Assembly (NCBI RefSeq): GCF_023073415.1
Contig: NZ_JADPJL010000012.1
Span: 384,501 to 448,500 of the forward strand
Length of the DNA: 64,000 bases
DNA from: Bradyrhizobium sp. 190
GTDB taxonomy: Bacteria > Pseudomonadota > Alphaproteobacteria > Rhizobiales > Xanthobacteraceae
Direction of reading: 5' to 3'
The number at the start of each line of letters is the position of its first letter. Within the stretch, counting starts at the first letter, position 1. A program made the translations under genes and the position numbers. The notes under the pieces are model-generated. The model was given only the letters and a program-made list of their open reading frames with translations. It did not search any database and was not told the DNA's origin. Positions 29,276-37,751 of this stretch are shown piece after piece.

Positions 29276-29719
29276 ATGAGCCAAGCAGCTATTAGACCAG
29301 CGATAGACCCGGGCGTGGGGCCATCGGCACCGAACCTTTCGGATGCCTCTACGCGCGAACGACTGACACCATCGGCCGTCGACGGCATGGTTCGGCTTGC
29401 CGAGATCTGGCGTCTGACCGGACCCGAAGTTTGCGCGCTGCTGGGTGATGTATCCGAACGAACCTGGTTCCGAATGAAGAAGGGTGAGTGGTCGGGTATA
29501 CTATCGCAGGATACGCTGACTAGGATCAGCGCGCTCATCGGCATTTTCAAGGGGCTTCGTTTGTTGTTCTCCGAGCCATTGTCGGACGAATGGGTGCGCT
29601 TACCAAACAAGGGACCACTGTATGGCGGCCGTCGTCCACTAGATACAATGATAGAAGGCGGCATTCCGAAGATGCTGGAAGTGCGCCGACATATCGACGC
29701 GCTGCGCGGCGGTTTGTGA
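29276..29719 (+). CDS. Xre/MbcA/ParS-type antitoxin (pair 2)
   Basis: A 147-residue homologue of the first antitoxin. Xre-like region MVRLAEIWRLTGPEVCALLG with RTWFRMKKGEW; C-terminal MbcA/ParS part RISALIGIFKGLRLLFSE, WVRLPNKGPLYGGRRPLD and VRRHIDALRGG. A TTG one codon earlier could also start it, but the ATG is best placed behind GGAGG. It directly abuts the toxin gene. Expected to bind the palindrome just upstream. Confidence 0.88.
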   Translation: MSQAAIRPAIDPGVGPSAPNLSDASTRERLTPSAVDGMVRLAEIWRLTGPEVCALLGDVSERTWFRMKKGEWSGILSQDTLTRISALIGIFKGLRLLFSEPLSDEWVRLPNKGPLYGGRRPLDTMIEGGIPKMLEVRRHIDALRGGL

Positions 29720-30415
29720 ATGCCCCTGCCACCTACGGTCAGCCTGTCCCAGCGCGACACTGTGCGGCTTATCTCAACAGGTCGGCTTAAAGACCCGGTG
29801 TTGCTTCCGCTTGCCGCCAATCACGGTGCACTTGAAGACCTTGCCGCACTCGAGAGTGCTACGAACGGCCGCTTGGTTGCCCAGGAAAGCGGGCTTCCGC
29901 AGCTCGATCCTCGCGAACTTGTGTTTGGTAGGGCTGGTTTCACTTTCATCAACGCAGCATTCACGCATACGCGACCCGGCGGTAATCGCTTTAATGACGA
30001 CGACCGCGGTGCCTGGTATTGCGCTTTTGACGCGGACGCCGCCATTGGCGAAGTTTCATACCACGTGACGCGTGAGCTTGAGGCCGTCGGCCGCTTTGAA
30101 AACGTTACTGATTACGCTGAACTCATTGCCGATTTCTTCGGCCCGTTTCACGACCTGCGTGATGTCAATCCCGAGGTCGACCCGGTCCTGCACAAAGACC
30201 CTCCTATTGCTTATCCCGCCGGTCAGAAACTTGCTCGGCAGCTGCGGATCGATTACTCGAGCAATGGGATTGTCTATCCATCAATTCGGCACGCGGGAGG
30301 CACGTGTCTCGTCTGCTTTCGCCCCGACCTTGTCCAGAATTTACGTCAAGGCAGCATTTGGCGCCTTGAATGGCAGGGGACGCCAAATCCGGCGGTGAAT
30401 CGCCAAGGACAGTAA
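29720..30415 (+). CDS. RES-domain toxin (pair 2)
   Basis: A 231-residue RES protein starting immediately after the antitoxin stop. Key signatures: LRLI-like entry VRLISTGRLKDPVL, GGNRFNDDDRGAWYCAFDADAAIGEVSYH (the RES GGRwN...wY...d...A..E core, split here for length), and SIRHAGGTCLVCFRPDL. RES toxins deplete NAD+ or modify host enzymes. It is more canonical than the RES of pair 1. After it, 320 bases up to dinB hold nothing recognisable. Confidence 0.88.
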   Translation: MPLPPTVSLSQRDTVRLISTGRLKDPVLLPLAANHGALEDLAALESATNGRLVAQESGLPQLDPRELVFGRAGFTFINAAFTHTRPGGNRFNDDDRGAWYCAFDADAAIGEVSYHVTRELEAVGRFENVTDYAELIADFFGPFHDLRDVNPEVDPVLHKDPPIAYPAGQKLARQLRIDYSSNGIVYPSIRHAGGTCLVCFRPDLVQNLRQGSIWRLEWQGTPNPAVNRQGQ

Positions 30416-30736
30416 GGTCAGGCAGATTCGCGAGGCAACGACGCCTCCCGCTATCGGAACTTTTCGAAGAGGGACCCTGTCCTCATCCTTAGGGCGTAAG
30501 GATAACGGCGCACGGACGACGGTCTCATGCTCGGACCGAAAACCGGTCAAACGCCGTTAAGGTCTGCAAGCGCGGCTCCGCCTCGCGGAGATAGATCTCG
30601 GCCCAAGGAAGGCGATTTCTCATCTAGCTTGTCTTCGTCGACGTCGACATCGCGGCCAAAGTTAGATCAGTTTCAAGCATGGTGTGTTGCGATCCTTCGG
30701 ATACGGATTCGTGCATAGCCGCAAGTCTAGTCCGGT

Positions 30737-31840
30737 TCAAATCCCGAAATCCAGTTGCGGCTCTGTGTCGTTCTCGCCTTGCAGGGAAGACAGTGAAACC
30801 CCCAGCAGGCGCACCGCCTTTGGAAGGGGCATGTTGTCCTCCAGTAGTCCAATAGCCAGCTCCGAGAGCTCATCGCGACTTGCGACCGCCGAAGGAGCGG
30901 ATCGGCTGCGCGTGATGATCTCGAAATCTGCAAACTTTACCTTCAGCGTTACTGTCCGGCCCCGTGAGCCCTTGTCTTCGCAGTACAGCCAGACCTTGTC
31001 GATCAGCGGCTGCAATTCTGCGAGCATGGGCCCAAATTCCGTGAGGTCGGCCGAGAAAGTGTTCTCGGCGCCGACGGACTTTCGGATCCGGTTCGCCCGG
31101 ATCTCACGATCGTCGACGCCCCTGGAGATCCAGTAGTAATAGCTGCCAGCCTTGCCGAAATTGGCCTGCATGAATTCGAGCGACTGATTGCGCATGTCGA
31201 GGCCGGTATAGAGACCGAGGGAATTCATCTTGGCGCTCGTCGCTGGCCCGATGCCGTGGAATTTGCCGACCGGCAGGGTTTCTACGAATGCCAGCCCCAT
31301 CTCCGGCGTGATGACGTACTGGCCGTTCGGCTTTCGGTGGTCGGAGGCGAGCTTCGCAAGAAACTTGTTGTAGGAAATCCCGGCGGAAGCGTTGAGGCCG
31401 GTCTCGGCCTTGATCTTGGCGCGGATCGCCAGCGCGACGTCGCGCGCCAGCAAAATCCCCTGCAGGTTTTCCGTGACGTCGAGATAGGCCTCGTCCAGGG
31501 ACAGCGGCTCAATGATGGCCGTGTGCTCGGCGAAGATCTCGCGGATCTGTTGGGAGACCGCCTTGTAGACCTCGAAGCGGGGCTTCACGAAAATCAGGTC
31601 CGGACACTGGCGTTTCGCCGTCACCGACGGCATCGCTGATCTCACGCCGAACTTCCGGGCTTCGTAGCTCGCGGCGGCGACGACGCCCCGCTCGCGCGAT
31701 CCGCCTACCGCGACCGGCTTGCCGCGGAGGTCCGGATTATCCCGCTGCTCGACCGATGCGTAGAACGCATCCATGTCGACGTGGATGATCTTGCGCTGGC
31801 GGGGCGGGCCCGATCCCTTATCATCGTCTTCGTCCGTCAC
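30737..31840 (-). CDS. dinB: DNA polymerase IV (Y-family), SOS-linked
   Basis: A 367-residue Y-family polymerase. The palm motifs IIHVDMDAFYASVEQRD and EPLSLDEAYLDVTE carry the catalytic Asp/Asp-Glu. A C-terminal clamp-binding-like tail reads PQLDFGI. It performs translesion synthesis after DNA damage. The start overlaps the SRAP gene stop by four bases (ATGA), so the two are co-translated, and the operon begins behind a LexA box near 33.47 kb. Length is normal for DinB. Confidence 0.95.
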   Translation of the reverse strand: MTDEDDDKGSGPPRQRKIIHVDMDAFYASVEQRDNPDLRGKPVAVGGSRERGVVAAASYEARKFGVRSAMPSVTAKRQCPDLIFVKPRFEVYKAVSQQIREIFAEHTAIIEPLSLDEAYLDVTENLQGILLARDVALAIRAKIKAETGLNASAGISYNKFLAKLASDHRKPNGQYVITPEMGLAFVETLPVGKFHGIGPATSAKMNSLGLYTGLDMRNQSLEFMQANFGKAGSYYYWISRGVDDREIRANRIRKSVGAENTFSADLTEFGPMLAELQPLIDKVWLYCEDKGSRGRTVTLKVKFADFEIITRSRSAPSAVASRDELSELAIGLLEDNMPLPKAVRLLGVSLSSLQGENDTEPQLDFGI

Positions 31841-32562
31841 GCTGGCGGCCCGGCCGGGTCTTCCTTTGCGCCGCGGGCGACGATCCGCAGTGCGCCGTTC
31901 GCGAGGGGCCGCTGCAGCTTCAAGGCCTCGTCTGGAGGGGCGGTCATCCAGGTCTCGACCTCGTCTGGCTTCGTCAGGATCACCGGCATTGCCTTCGGGT
32001 GAATGGCCGCGACTTCGGCGTTTGGCTCCGTCGTGAGGAACGCATAGAGATCGTTAGTGGTCTCGCCTTCCTTGACCTTCCGGACGGACGTCCAGTTGGT
32101 CCATATGCCGGCAAAGCAGGCTAGGGGACGGGTCTCGTCCAACGCGAACCAGATATCGCCGCCTTCGGCCTTGTTGAACTCGCTAAAGGAGTTGAACGGC
32201 ACGACGCAGCGATTTTCGACGCCGAGCCAGCGGGCCCAGTGTTTGCTCTTCACGTTGCGGATGTTGGTCGTGCCGCCGTCCGGCTCCAGCCGCAGCAGTT
32301 CCTTGAAATCGACCGTCTTGCCCTTGGCCTGCAGCTTCTCGGCTCGCTTCTCGGTGGCGTCCATTAGGGCCTTCGATGACGATGGCATTCCCCACCGCGC
32401 CGTGGCGAGCTCGCGGCCCTTGGCTCCGTTGCGCATGATCGGTGCCTTGTAGTCCGGGAACACGCCGGGCATCGGCGCCAGATTGCCCACGTATCGGTTC
32501 ACGACTCGAAATAGCGCGCTGATTGCGGCCTGGTTCGTCGTGATCGAATAGAGATTGCACAT
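31837..32562 (-). CDS. SOS response-associated peptidase (SRAP/YedK family), copy 1
   Basis: A 241-residue SRAP protein. It begins [10 protein letters not shown], with the Cys2 that HMCES/YedK uses to crosslink abasic sites in single-stranded DNA. Further conserved parts are TTNIRNVKSKHWARWL, RCVVPFNSFSEF and [13 protein letters not shown], containing the expected Asn, Glu and His. It protects abasic sites at replication forks. Located between a small Cys-rich protein gene and dinB in one operon; a paralogue lies at 42.4-43.1 kb. Confidence 0.93.
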   Translation of the reverse strand: MCNLYSITTNQAAISALFRVVNRYVGNLAPMPGVFPDYKAPIMRNGAKGRELATARWGMPSSSKALMDATEKRAEKLQAKGKTVDFKELLRLEPDGGTTNIRNVKSKHWARWLGVENRCVVPFNSFSEFNKAEGGDIWFALDETRPLACFAGIWTNWTSVRKVKEGETTNDLYAFLTTEPNAEVAAIHPKAMPVILTKPDEVETWMTAPPDEALKLQRPLANGALRIVARGAKEDPAGPPA

Positions 32563-33014
32563 CGGTCAAGCTTCGTTTCGAGGTGGCGGGGCTGCCAAGC
32601 CAGTTGTAGCAGAGTCGCGGATGGGCGCCGGCCCACCTTGGCGCATTTGCGGCAGCGCAGCCGGCTGGCAAGATCGTGCACGAAGGTAGTCGGCGGATGT
32701 TTCATCGCCGCGAGGTCGACGTCGCTTGGCGTCTTGCAGCGCGCGCACCTGATCTCAAGCCAGGGGAAGCCTCCGTTCACGGCCTGGTCGATGGAGGGCG
32801 AGGGATCGATCGGTTCGCCATCGCTCCACATCCGCTCATTCCAGCTTTCGCAAAGCAGTCTGTCAGCTTGTTGGATGATGGCCTCGCCCTTGGCCCGCAT
32901 CTCCGCCGATTGGGCGGCCAGGATGTTGGCCATCGCGCGTGCCTTGCCGAGCTCCTTTGCCAGAGCCTTGCGATCACCGCCCGACAAGGGCGTAGGGTGA
33001 TACTTCGGGGCCAT
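32499..33014 (-). CDS. Hypothetical protein with CxxC zinc-finger-like pairs
   Basis: A 171-residue protein from an ATG 45 bases after the preceding gene in the same operon. The N-terminal half is a helix with AKELGKARAMANILAAQSAEM. Then IRCARCKTP and LRCRKCAK give two CxxC pairs about 30 residues apart, a probable zinc knuckle. The end overlaps the SRAP gene by 64 bases in another frame. No named family recognised. Its place in the SOS-type operon suggests a damage-response role, which is inference only. Confidence 0.6.
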   Translation of the reverse strand: MAPKYHPTPLSGGDRKALAKELGKARAMANILAAQSAEMRAKGEAIIQQADRLLCESWNERMWSDGEPIDPSPSIDQAVNGGFPWLEIRCARCKTPSDVDLAAMKHPPTTFVHDLASRLRCRKCAKVGRRPSATLLQLAWQPRHLETKLDRCAISIRSRRTRPQSARYFES

Positions 33015-33059
33015 CCGGACATCCAGGCGCTAAGAGATCGAAACGGCAATCCGGAGCGG

Positions 33060-33455
33060 TTACGGCGCCTCGAACGCCGGCCAGCACCCGTCTTCTTCAT
33101 GCCTGCCGGTGCGCTGCTGGCAGGTGTTGTCGAGCAACCGCTGAGCCACGTCCTTCCAGACAGCGTTGCCGCCATACAATCGGACTGCATCGGCGGTTTG
33201 GATTTCCACGGTCCGCTCGCAGCGACTGCACGAGATGCGCAGTACGTGGCGTTGAATCTCGGAAAGACGTCGCTGCCGCTTCTGGGCTCCGGTCTCGTCG
33301 GCGCGAGGGTCTTTGAGTACCGATTCCCAATATTCCACCGGAAGCGGCGCTTCCGGAGCCGCCGTGGAGGGGCCCGGTCTACGGGCAGCTTCAGCGGCCA
33401 GCTTTTCCATCTGTTTTGGGGTCGGCATGCGCCAGCTCGCGGGTTGATCGGTCAT
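33060..33455 (-). CDS. Hypothetical Cys-rich protein, first gene of the SRAP-dinB operon
   Basis: A 131-residue protein. ISCSRCERTVEIQ provides one CxxC, and NTCQQRTGRHEEDGCW may supply the other pair. The ATG at 33453-33455 lies only nine bases from the LexA box; an internal ATG at 33426-33428 (MPTPKQMEKL) would leave more room for a promoter and RBS and may be the true start. No family is known to me. Probably DNA-damage induced by position. Confidence 0.6.
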   Translation of the reverse strand: MTDQPASWRMPTPKQMEKLAAEAARRPGPSTAAPEAPLPVEYWESVLKDPRADETGAQKRQRRLSEIQRHVLRISCSRCERTVEIQTADAVRLYGGNAVWKDVAQRLLDNTCQQRTGRHEEDGCWPAFEAP

Positions 33456-33464
33456 TCGGAATTA

Positions 33465-33479
33465 GAACATAACAAGAAC
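33465..33479 (-). promoter_or_regulatory. LexA (SOS) box, GTTC-N7-GTTC, for the SRAP-dinB operon
   Basis: On the minus strand the sequence is GTTCTTGTTATGTTC, an exact match to the alphaproteobacterial LexA direct-repeat box GTTC-N7-GTTC. It lies just ahead of the leftward operon ending in dinB and about 120 bases ahead of ku on the other strand, so it may serve either or both. Confidence 0.8.
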
Positions 33480-33599
33480 AAATGTCGAGTCCGCTCGGAC
33501 CCTCGTCGAGAAAAAATCATGCGGTTGGAAGGGACACGATGTCGGAACCAAGCCGGGCCGTTCGTCTTGAATCCGGCACCTGTAATGGAGTTCCCCCCG

Positions 33600-34532
33600 A
33601 TGGCCCCCCGCGCTAACTGGAAAGGCTTCTTGCGTCTATCCCTCGTCACCTGTCCGGTCGCGCTCTATCCGGCCACGTCGGAATCCGAAAAGGTCTCGTT
33701 CAACCAGCTCAACCGAAAGACCGGTCACCGCATTAAGTACGCCAAGGTGGACGCTGATACCGGCGAGGAGGTCGACAACGAGGACATCGTCAAGGGCTAC
33801 AAGGTCGACACCGACACCTTCATCGAGGTGACGAAGGAGGAGCTGGAGAACGTCGCGCTGGAATCAACGCGAACCATCGAGATCGATGAGTTCGTCGACC
33901 GCAGCGAGATCGACCCACGCTACTTGATCCGCCCTTACTACCTGACTCCAGATGGCAAAGTCGGACACGACGCCTTCGCCGTTATCCGCGAAACCATCCG
34001 CGAGATGAACAAGGTCGCGATCGGTCGCGTGGTGCTGACCAATCGCGAGCACATCATCGCGCTGGAGCCGCTGGACAAGGGGCTGATGGGAACGCTGTTG
34101 CGCTATCCCTATGAAGTCCGTTCCGCGGAGGAATATTTCGACGATATCCAGGATGTCAAAGTCACCAAGGACATGCTTGATCTCGCCAAGCACATCGTCA
34201 ACCAGAAGGCGGGACATTTCGAGCCGGACAAGTTCGAAGACCAGTACGAGACTGCGCTCATTGATCTGATCAACCAGAAGCGCGCTGGCAAACCCATCAC
34301 CGCGAAAGCGCGTCCCCGCGGCGAGAACGTGGTGGACTTGATGGACGCATTGCGCAAGAGCATCGGAGGAGGCGCGGCGGCCGCGACAGAGGCGCCGAAG
34401 AAGCCAGGCAAGAAGCCGCGCAAGGCGGAAGTCGGTCAGAAGGAAATGCTGATGCCGATCGCCGGCAAGAAGCCGGCGAAAGAGGCCGCGGCGAAGAAAC
34501 CGGCGGCAAAACCGCAGCGGAAGTCGGCTTAG
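33600..34532 (+). CDS. ku: Ku DNA end-binding protein (non-homologous end joining)
   Basis: A 310-residue bacterial Ku: ANWKGFLRLSLVTCPVALYP at the start, FNQLNRKTGHRIKYAKVD, DEFVDRSEIDPRYLIRPYYL, then IGRVVLTNREHIIALEP, all typical of the Ku core. A Lys/Ala-rich basic tail (about 250-310) is of the kind that binds DNA and recruits LigD. The start is the ATG at 33600; the frame is open far upstream but that part is antisense to other genes. Works with the two ligase-only LigD-like proteins nearby. Confidence 0.95.
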   Translation: MAPRANWKGFLRLSLVTCPVALYPATSESEKVSFNQLNRKTGHRIKYAKVDADTGEEVDNEDIVKGYKVDTDTFIEVTKEELENVALESTRTIEIDEFVDRSEIDPRYLIRPYYLTPDGKVGHDAFAVIRETIREMNKVAIGRVVLTNREHIIALEPLDKGLMGTLLRYPYEVRSAEEYFDDIQDVKVTKDMLDLAKHIVNQKAGHFEPDKFEDQYETALIDLINQKRAGKPITAKARPRGENVVDLMDALRKSIGGGAAAATEAPKKPGKKPRKAEVGQKEMLMPIAGKKPAKEAAAKKPAAKPQRKSA

Positions 34533-34537
34533 GTGTT

Positions 34538-34873
34538 GTGAAGCATCCGGTGACGCCAGACGGCCACTACTTCGTTGTCCGCGGCAGGCTCTGGCGGATG
34601 GCGAAGCCCGGTCTCGACGACGTCACGCGAGACCATCTTGTTGCCCGGCTAATGGCGGCGCGGCGGGCGGTGCGCGACGCCAAAAAGGCGGCCGACCGCG
34701 AGGCTGAATCAACGGCGCATAGGGCTGTGGACGAGGCTAAGCAGGCGCTCGGCGAGCGCGGTCCGGTATGGTGGGACGACGGCTCGCCGGATCTCAACCG
34801 GCGCATGGCGAAGAACACGCTTTATGCCGACTGGTATGCGAAACTAACTCGCTCCGACCATGGAGGACTTTGA
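34538..34873 (+). CDS. Small Ku-associated hypothetical protein
   Basis: A 111-residue protein starting at GTG five bases after ku, so probably in the same operon. It reads HPVTPDGHYFVVRGRLWRMA, LDDVTRDHLVARLMAARRAV, a helical acidic/basic middle, and ends WWDDGSPDLNRRMAKNT with YADWYAKL. I have seen this protein next to NHEJ genes in Rhizobiales but know no function. The following HAD gene overlaps its end by 14 bases. Confidence 0.8.
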   Translation: MKHPVTPDGHYFVVRGRLWRMAKPGLDDVTRDHLVARLMAARRAVRDAKKAADREAESTAHRAVDEAKQALGERGPVWWDDGSPDLNRRMAKNTLYADWYAKLTRSDHGGL

Positions 34874-35537
34874 GGTGCCAAGCGCCGCAATCTTCGATCT
34901 GGACGGCACGCTTCTGGACTCGGTGGATCTCCATGCGATGGCATGGCAGGAAGCTATGCTTAAGTTCGGCCACGACGTGAGCTTTGAACAGGCACGAAGC
35001 CAAATAGGCAAGGGAGGTGACAAACTCATTCCCGTCTTCCTGTCAGCTGACGAACAACGGGACCACGGCAAGGAACTGGAGGAGTGGCGTGGCAAGCGTT
35101 TCAAGTCGGAATATCTGCCGCTTGTGCGTCCCTTCTCGGCGGTCCCAAATCTGTTGCGACGCGTGCGCGAGGCTGGACTTCAGATCGCGATTGCTTCCTC
35201 GGCTAAGAAGGATGAAGTCGATGAGTATCTCGACATCGCTCGCGTCGTCGATCTCGTGGATATCACAACTTCTTCCGACGACGTAGATGAATCAAAACCG
35301 GCGCCCGACATCTTCAATGTTGTTCTCAAGAAGCTCAAGATTGATGGCGCCGACGCCGTCGCGATCGGTGATACACCGTACGATGCGGAAGCGGCTGGTA
35401 AGGCGGGCGTTCGCACGGTCGGCGTGCTCTGCGGAGGCTTCACGGAACACGAATTGAGGAAAGCCGGGTGCGCCGAGGTCTATCCGGGGCCAGCTGCGCT
35501 ACTGGCCCGTTTCGAACGATCTTTGCTGTGCAATTAG
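34860..35537 (+). CDS. HAD-superfamily phosphatase (phosphoglycolate phosphatase-like)
   Basis: A 225-residue HAD hydrolase with all four motifs: I FDLDGTLLDS (nucleophile Asp), II AIASSA, III the Lys in ESKPAPDIF, IV IGDTPYDAEAA. A helical cap lies between I and II (HAMAWQEAMLKFGHDV). Likely acts on a small phosphorylated metabolite, possibly phosphoglycolate released at oxidised DNA ends, but the substrate cannot be told. In line with ku and the Nudix gene. Confidence 0.88.
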   Translation: MEDFEVPSAAIFDLDGTLLDSVDLHAMAWQEAMLKFGHDVSFEQARSQIGKGGDKLIPVFLSADEQRDHGKELEEWRGKRFKSEYLPLVRPFSAVPNLLRRVREAGLQIAIASSAKKDEVDEYLDIARVVDLVDITTSSDDVDESKPAPDIFNVVLKKLKIDGADAVAIGDTPYDAEAAGKAGVRTVGVLCGGFTEHELRKAGCAEVYPGPAALLARFERSLLCN

Positions 35538-35603
35538 CCAGTCGTCGCGCCTCAGGGATCCTCGCCTGCTCAGATCTCGATTGCTCTGCAAAATAGAAGC
35601 GAC

Positions 35604-36107
35604 ATGGCTGCGGTGAAAAAGACTTCCAGGAGATCGACCTTGAGCGCGGGCATTCTCGCCTACCGCAAAGGCGCTCGCGGGCTCGAGGTTCTGCTCGTTC
35701 ATCCTGGCGGTCCGTTCTGGCGCAACAAGGATAATGGCGCCTGGTCCATTCCAAAGGGCGAAATCGATGCCAACGATCCTCCGGAGAACGTCGCTCGACG
35801 CGAGTTTGCCGAAGAACTCGGCCCGAGCGCTTCGATTGGTCCACTCCAGGAGCTTGGGGAAGTCCGACAGCGAGGAGGGAAGCGCGTCATCGCATTCGCC
35901 GGCGAGGGCCGCTTTGACCCGGCGGCGCTGACCAGCAATACCTTCGATATCGAATGGCCGCCCCGAAGCGGTCGACGGCAGAGCTTTCCTGAAGTCGACC
36001 GCGCGGAATGGTTCGATATCGAGTTTGCACGGACGAAGATGCTGTCCGGGCAGGTCGAGCTTCTCGATCGTCTTTTGGCGATCGTGGTTGAGAGCGCCGG
36101 AAAATGA
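35604..36107 (+). CDS. Nudix hydrolase
   Basis: A 167-residue Nudix protein. SAGILAYRKGARGLEVLLVHPGG (split here) opens the domain. The Nudix box reads GEIDANDPPENVARREFAEE followed by LG, matching G-x5-E-x7-REUxEExGU with Asp at the first Glu. The Lys-rich start (MAAVKKTSRRSTLS) may be unstructured. It likely hydrolyses a nucleotide diphosphate derivative, and similar genes accompany NHEJ clusters. The stop overlaps the phosphoesterase start (ATGA). Confidence 0.88.
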   Translation: MAAVKKTSRRSTLSAGILAYRKGARGLEVLLVHPGGPFWRNKDNGAWSIPKGEIDANDPPENVARREFAEELGPSASIGPLQELGEVRQRGGKRVIAFAGEGRFDPAALTSNTFDIEWPPRSGRRQSFPEVDRAEWFDIEFARTKMLSGQVELLDRLLAIVVESAGK

Positions 36108-36568
36108 TGTTCAGGATTGGAATCATTTCGGACACGCACGGTCTGTTGAGGCCCGAGGCGGAACGAGGCCTGACGGGCGTCGATCACATCATTCATGCCG
36201 GCGACATCGGGCGCCCCGAGATCGTCGACGCGCTTCGCCGGATCGCGCCTGTCACCGCCATCCGTGGAAACGTAGACAGCGGCGAGTGGGCCCATCAATA
36301 CCCCGACACGAAACTCGTGCGCCTGGCGGGAAAGTCGATCTACGTTCTGCATGACCTGAATTTGCTGCAGGCTGATCCCGGCGCCGGCATCGATGTCATC
36401 GTCTCGGGGCATTCCCACGTGCCGAAGATCGACACGGTCGGTGGCGTTCTCTACCTGAATCCCGGCAGCGCGGGACGGCGACGCTTCAAGCTGCCGATCA
36501 CGCTTGCGACGCTCGAGGTCACGCCTGAGGGCATGCGACCGCAAATCCACGACCTTGGAGGCGACTGA
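36104..36568 (+). CDS. YfcE/MJ0936-family metallophosphoesterase
   Basis: A 154-residue calcineurin-like phosphoesterase with IGIISDTHGL (D-x-H), HIIHAGDIG (GD), IRGNVDSG (GN-x-D), LHDLN in place of the usual THG, and IVSGHSHVP (GHSH), then NPGSAGRRR. The metal-binding set is essentially complete. Such proteins hydrolyse phosphodiesters of unknown physiological type. Co-translated with the Nudix gene through an ATGA overlap. Confidence 0.9.
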   Translation: MMFRIGIISDTHGLLRPEAERGLTGVDHIIHAGDIGRPEIVDALRRIAPVTAIRGNVDSGEWAHQYPDTKLVRLAGKSIYVLHDLNLLQADPGAGIDVIVSGHSHVPKIDTVGGVLYLNPGSAGRRRFKLPITLATLEVTPEGMRPQIHDLGGD

Positions 36569-36650
36569 GCGCACCACCGCGCAGGGAATTCACAGCGGGG
36601 GAGGCGAATGCGTCAATTCGTTCCGTTTGCCGAACGCCCAAAGGGAAGCG

Positions 36651-37598
36651 CTATTTGCGCGGACGTTCTCGCTCGCGCACGACAGCCTTCGCCCGCTTGT
36701 CGGACCTGAGCCCGAGGTAGACGGGCTGGCGCAGTTCGCCCTTACTCGTCCACTCCGCGAATTTGACCTCGGCAACCAACGAGGGCCTGACCCAGGTCGT
36801 GGCGGCCTCGTCCTTCACTTTGGCAGGGAAGGGTGATTTAGGGGTCGTCAGCTTCACGAGCTTGGCATGGAGGTCTTCCAGGACCTTGTGGCTGAAGCCA
36901 GTGCCGACATGTCCGATGTAGCGCCATGCGTCATCTTCCCGCACGGCGAGGACCAGGGCGCCGAAGAACGGCCTGGTGCGCCTGGGCGCCGTGAAGCCCG
37001 CGATCACCACTTCCTGCCGCTTTGCCGTCTTGATCTTCAGCCAATCCACCGTCCGGCTTCCGGACGCATACGCGCTGTCGGCGCGCTTCGCCATGACGCC
37101 TTCCAGACCCTTCCGCTCGGCCTCGGAGAAAAATTTCGTGCCGTTCGCTTTGCGGTGACGGCTGAAGGCGATCAGCCGGTGGCGCGGCAGGATCGCTTTC
37201 AGCCGCTCCTTGCGCTCGAGAAGAGGCTGTTTGCGCAAGTCCGCTGCGTTCTGAAACATGAGATCGAAGGCGCAATACAGGAGCTTCGCTTCATGGCGCA
37301 GCGCGTTTTGAAGCAGCTGGAAATGCGAGACGCCGTCCTTTCCGATCGCGACGAGCTCGCCGTCGATCACGGCGTCGCCCTTCACGCCCTCCAGCGCTTT
37401 GGCGACCTCGATATAGCTGCGGCTGATGATCTTGCCGTTGCGGCTGTAGAGCGAAACCTTGCCCCGCCGGATTTCCGCGATCATCCGGAAGCCATCGTAT
37501 TTGTCCTCGAAAACCCAGCCGGGGTCGTCGAACGGCGCGTCAGTGAGCGTAGCGAGCATCGGCTGTAAGCGTTTGGGCAGGGTCGACGTCCGGCTCAT
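36651..37598 (-). CDS. ATP-dependent DNA ligase, LigD ligase-domain type, copy 1
   Basis: A 315-residue stand-alone ligase. The adenylation motif is EDKYDGFRMIAEI (Lys nucleophile). Motif III-like YCAFDLMF, IV GLEGVMAKRADSAY and V DWLKIKT follow, then an OB-fold with YIGHVGTGFSH and TWVRPSLVAEVKFAEWT. There is no primase or phosphoesterase domain, so it is the ligase module of LigD only. It probably seals ends bridged by Ku. Convergent with the phosphoesterase gene. The start is the ATG giving MSRTSTLPKRLQPMLATL. Confidence 0.92.
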   Translation of the reverse strand: MSRTSTLPKRLQPMLATLTDAPFDDPGWVFEDKYDGFRMIAEIRRGKVSLYSRNGKIISRSYIEVAKALEGVKGDAVIDGELVAIGKDGVSHFQLLQNALRHEAKLLYCAFDLMFQNAADLRKQPLLERKERLKAILPRHRLIAFSRHRKANGTKFFSEAERKGLEGVMAKRADSAYASGSRTVDWLKIKTAKRQEVVIAGFTAPRRTRPFFGALVLAVREDDAWRYIGHVGTGFSHKVLEDLHAKLVKLTTPKSPFPAKVKDEAATTWVRPSLVAEVKFAEWTSKGELRQPVYLGLRSDKRAKAVVRERERPRK

Positions 37599-37751
37599 TC
37601 AAGGGCCAATCCTTCAGAGCTTGTTGCGTAATGCATGGACGTCCTTCAAGAATGAAGGAACGCTCAAAGCCATGGCATGTTCCGTCAGACGCCGCGGCAA
37701 ATCCCAGGGCGCGCGGCGTTGACTATCGAACGGGAAGGTCTGATCAGGCCG

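Noticed and set aside
32676..33599. Long in-frame extension upstream of ku
   Set aside because: It is antisense to the two Cys-rich genes and has no Ku-like sequence; the Ku family starts at the ATG at 33600.
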